Assembly: GCA_946480595.1 (NCBI GenBank) | Contig: CAMLKC010000007.1 | Location: 1 to 31,325, forward strand | Length of the DNA stretch: 31,325 nucleotides | Source: an uncultured Candidatus Saccharibacteria bacterium | Lineage (GTDB): Bacteria > Patescibacteria > Saccharimonadia > Saccharimonadales > CAMLKC01 | Direction of reading: 5' to 3' | Shown: positions 29,973 through 31,325 of the stretch, piece by piece | Layout: each line of letters starts with the position of its first letter | Position numbering within the stretch: the first letter of the stretch is position 1 | Notes under the pieces: model-generated | Database searches by the model: none | Told to the model about the DNA's origin: nothing | Seen by the model: only the letters and a program-made list of their open reading frames with translations | Made by a program: the position numbers and the translations under genes

Positions 29973-30644
29973 ATGAATTGTTTGATTATAGGTGGCACAT
30001 CGGGACTCGGCCTGGCTTTGGCGAAAAAGCTTGCCGGAACTTACGACATACACGTTACAGGCCGACAAAATCCGAACGAGAAAGAAGTGGTTTTTCATTC
30101 ACTTGATTTGTCGGATGCCAAAGAGTCGCTGCCCGCTATAGACGCCCTTGTTCAGGACCTGCCCCAAATAGACCTGCTCATTTACGCAGCCGGGTTTTTT
30201 CAGGAAGGAACCGTCACCGATCTCACGACGAACCAAATCGATACCATGCTTTCGGTAGGGCTGACCAATGCCATTTACCTGACCCGGCAATTACTACATG
30301 AACAAGACCAGCTACCTGAATTTATCGCAATCACGTCGACATCACAGTGGACACCGCGGCTTTACGAACCGGTTTATACTGCTGTAAAAGCCGGGCTTGG
30401 CGCCTATGCCAATTCCCTGTCGCTCGATCCGCGGGTAAAAAAGACCCTGGTTGCCGGACCTGCAGGTATGGCAACAAACTTTTGGAAAGATACCGACGAA
30501 AAAGAGCACGATACATCACAGATGCTCGACCCAGACTGGGTAGCCGACCGCATTATCGAGCTTACGCACGAAAATTACAGTTACAAATTCGCCCGCATTC
30601 TACGGGGGCCGGCGCGGGTTGAAGTTCAAGAAACACGCCCATAA
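29973..30644 (+). CDS. Short-chain dehydrogenase/reductase (SDR)
   Basis: 223 aa NAD(P)-dependent oxidoreductase of the classical SDR fold. The nucleotide-binding motif is GGTSGLG (7-13), the NNAG-equivalent is YAAG (71-74), and the catalytic residues are in TSTS (121-124) and Tyr135-x3-Lys139 (YTAVK). An Arg after strand 2 (TGRQNP) favours NADP. Length is slightly short for the family; the substrate loop GMATNFWKDTDEKEH is small. It follows the FAD oxidoreductase on the same strand but seems to have its own promoter. Confidence 0.9.
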   Translation: MNCLIIGGTSGLGLALAKKLAGTYDIHVTGRQNPNEKEVVFHSLDLSDAKESLPAIDALVQDLPQIDLLIYAAGFFQEGTVTDLTTNQIDTMLSVGLTNAIYLTRQLLHEQDQLPEFIAITSTSQWTPRLYEPVYTAVKAGLGAYANSLSLDPRVKKTLVAGPAGMATNFWKDTDEKEHDTSQMLDPDWVADRIIELTHENYSYKFARILRGPARVEVQETRP

Positions 30645-30656
30645 TTACAAAAACCC

Positions 30657-30697
30657 TTGTACATATTACTATGTATGCTTATACTGTATGTATAAGC
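30657..30697 (+). promoter_or_regulatory. Strong promoter with two palindromes, upstream of the distant array relative
   Basis: TTGTAC (30657-30662) and TATACT (30680-30685) are 17 bp apart, the ideal spacing. TACATA (30660-30665) and TATGTA (30670-30675) form one palindrome over the -35 end and spacer. GCTTATAC (30677-30684) and GTATAAGC (30690-30697) form a second perfect palindrome over the -10 box. The arrangement strongly suggests repressor control. Confidence 0.6.
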
Positions 30698-30712
30698 TAA
30701 GCGGAGAGTTGT

Positions 30713-31288
30713 ATGAACGTAGCCACGCAAATCAGCGGCAACATTCGACCGGGAAACAAGGCGCTCATTGCGCTAAAATCTATGCTTGCTCATATCGGAA
30801 TTCATGTGGCTCACCCTGTCAAGGATGAGTCACTTTTTTATGAAACCGATACGAGCGCCGTATGGCACCACTATGACAAAGAGCTGGAATTCTATGATTC
30901 TATTGCCCACTCCTCGTTCCATATCGTCTATAACGACGGTCGTATCGACAACGAAATCGGTCTCCAAATTCTCTACGCCATGCTAAAAGAGCGCCCCATT
31001 CTCATGACGGGCGCTCCTGTTTTCTCTGACGATCTCAACCTCTTCGTCCGGGATACGATCCAAAAGCACCTACGGGAATTCCATTCTATTAACTTACCCG
31101 AGCTCGAACTGACAGAGCTCAGCCTGCTGCTCCAAAAGCTAAAACCAACTAGCTACAGCCTATCAAAGAACGAAACGGTGCTCATTAATGCCCGCGTAAA
31201 AGGACTGTTTCGCGATCTGCTGACAGAAGCAAAAGAGCTTCGCCTTGGCAAAGTACAAAGTGCCATCCGACCCGCTCAAGAAATATAG
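30713..31288 (+). CDS. Distant array relative F: Rossmann-like protein keeping the catalytic-type Glu
   Basis: 191 aa, unnamed. The layout parallels the upstream paralogues: first strand and Gly turn (ATQISGNI), helix KALIALKSMLAHIG, second strand IHVAHPV, then the strand FHIVYNDGR and IDNEIGLQILYAMLKERPILMTG, equivalent to the paralogues' GYQ...KKPVLLL segment. NEIG has Glu81 where true nucleoside 2-deoxyribosyltransferases have their nucleophilic Glu (as in FELG) and where paralogues A-E have Ala, Ser or Gln. There is no ribbon-helix-helix; the C-terminal half is helical (ELELTELSLLLQKL, LINARVKGLFRDLLTEAKELR). GGAGAG precedes the ATG. The relationship is inferred by eye and is distant. Confidence 0.6.
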   Translation: MNVATQISGNIRPGNKALIALKSMLAHIGIHVAHPVKDESLFYETDTSAVWHHYDKELEFYDSIAHSSFHIVYNDGRIDNEIGLQILYAMLKERPILMTGAPVFSDDLNLFVRDTIQKHLREFHSINLPELELTELSLLLQKLKPTSYSLSKNETVLINARVKGLFRDLLTEAKELRLGKVQSAIRPAQEI

Positions 31289-31325
31289 CCGACAATAAAA
31301 TCGTGCACCTGTTCGAAATCTTCAA
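31276..31325 (-). CDS. Possible C-terminus of a minus-strand gene, cut by window edge
   Basis: A minus-strand frame enters from the right edge and ends at a TGA at 31278 to 31276, with last residues EDFEQVHDFIVGYIS. Codon choice looks like the neighbouring genes, and the overlap with the convergent gene (13 nt) is similar to other overlaps here. Too short to name. Confidence 0.35.
   Translation of the reverse strand, partial: EDFEQVHDFIVGYIS

Noticed and set aside
1..31325. UGA recoded as an amino acid, as in some CPR lineages
   Set aside because: Several genes end in TGA at precise overlaps (murT/gatD, NUDIX/recX), and no conserved gene contains an internal TGA.

Overview
The window looks like a chromosomal segment of a Candidatus Saccharibacteria (TM7, Patescibacteria/CPR) or closely related genome. 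The grounds are a MurT/GatD pair, a compact monoderm-type type IV pilus cluster (pilB-C-M-N-O with no secretin visible), a shortened TsaB, very tight gene packing, many apparently leaderless genes, and a lineage-style array of small unrecognised paralogues. TGA is used as a normal stop (for example the murT/gatD ATGA overlap), so the UGA-recoded CPR lineages are excluded. No insertion sequence, CRISPR array or prophage is visible, and no gene-free stretch exceeds about 200 bases.

Layout. 1-2872: two minus-strand membrane proteins (one cut by the window edge) diverge from murT-gatD, which amidates lipid II. 2882-5730: a YdeI-like protein, two proline tRNAs in opposite orientation, a Bcp peroxiredoxin and a GT-C glycosyltransferase. 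5744-10477: hairpins, a KGG stress protein, a CRP/FNR regulator, and a Fur-family regulator followed by an ABC metal-uptake operon (SBP, ATPase, permease). Two matching TGCAA-N5-TTGCA palindromes lie upstream of the regulator and of the transporter. 10487-12988: RNase Y, whose ribosome-binding site lies in a hairpin, and tsaB/tsaE for tRNA t6A modification.

13081-20376: type IV pilus assembly genes, headed by an unusual polytopic protein with a pilin-like C-terminus and ending with a small PilP-like bitopic protein and a PRC-barrel protein. 20373-24837: recA, a NUDIX gene and recX on the minus strand, a pilin-like protein, a PH-domain membrane protein and ruvB. Pili together with recombination genes suit surface attachment and DNA uptake, but that link is inferred.

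24905-31325: an accessory region. Five paralogues of about 190 residues each join an N-terminal Rossmann-like domain (resembling nucleoside 2-deoxyribosyltransferases but without the usual catalytic Glu) to a C-terminal ribbon-helix-helix DNA-binding domain. A sixth, distant relative at 30713 keeps the Glu but lacks the ribbon-helix-helix. A methyltransferase, an FAD oxidoreductase and an SDR are interspersed, and palindromes built on TACATA/TATGTA sit in two promoters there. This array is the best candidate for an undescribed system.

A pattern runs through the window: about ten genes have a TATAAT-like -10 box starting 12-13 nt before the ATG, which implies leaderless mRNAs. It was used to pick several start codons.
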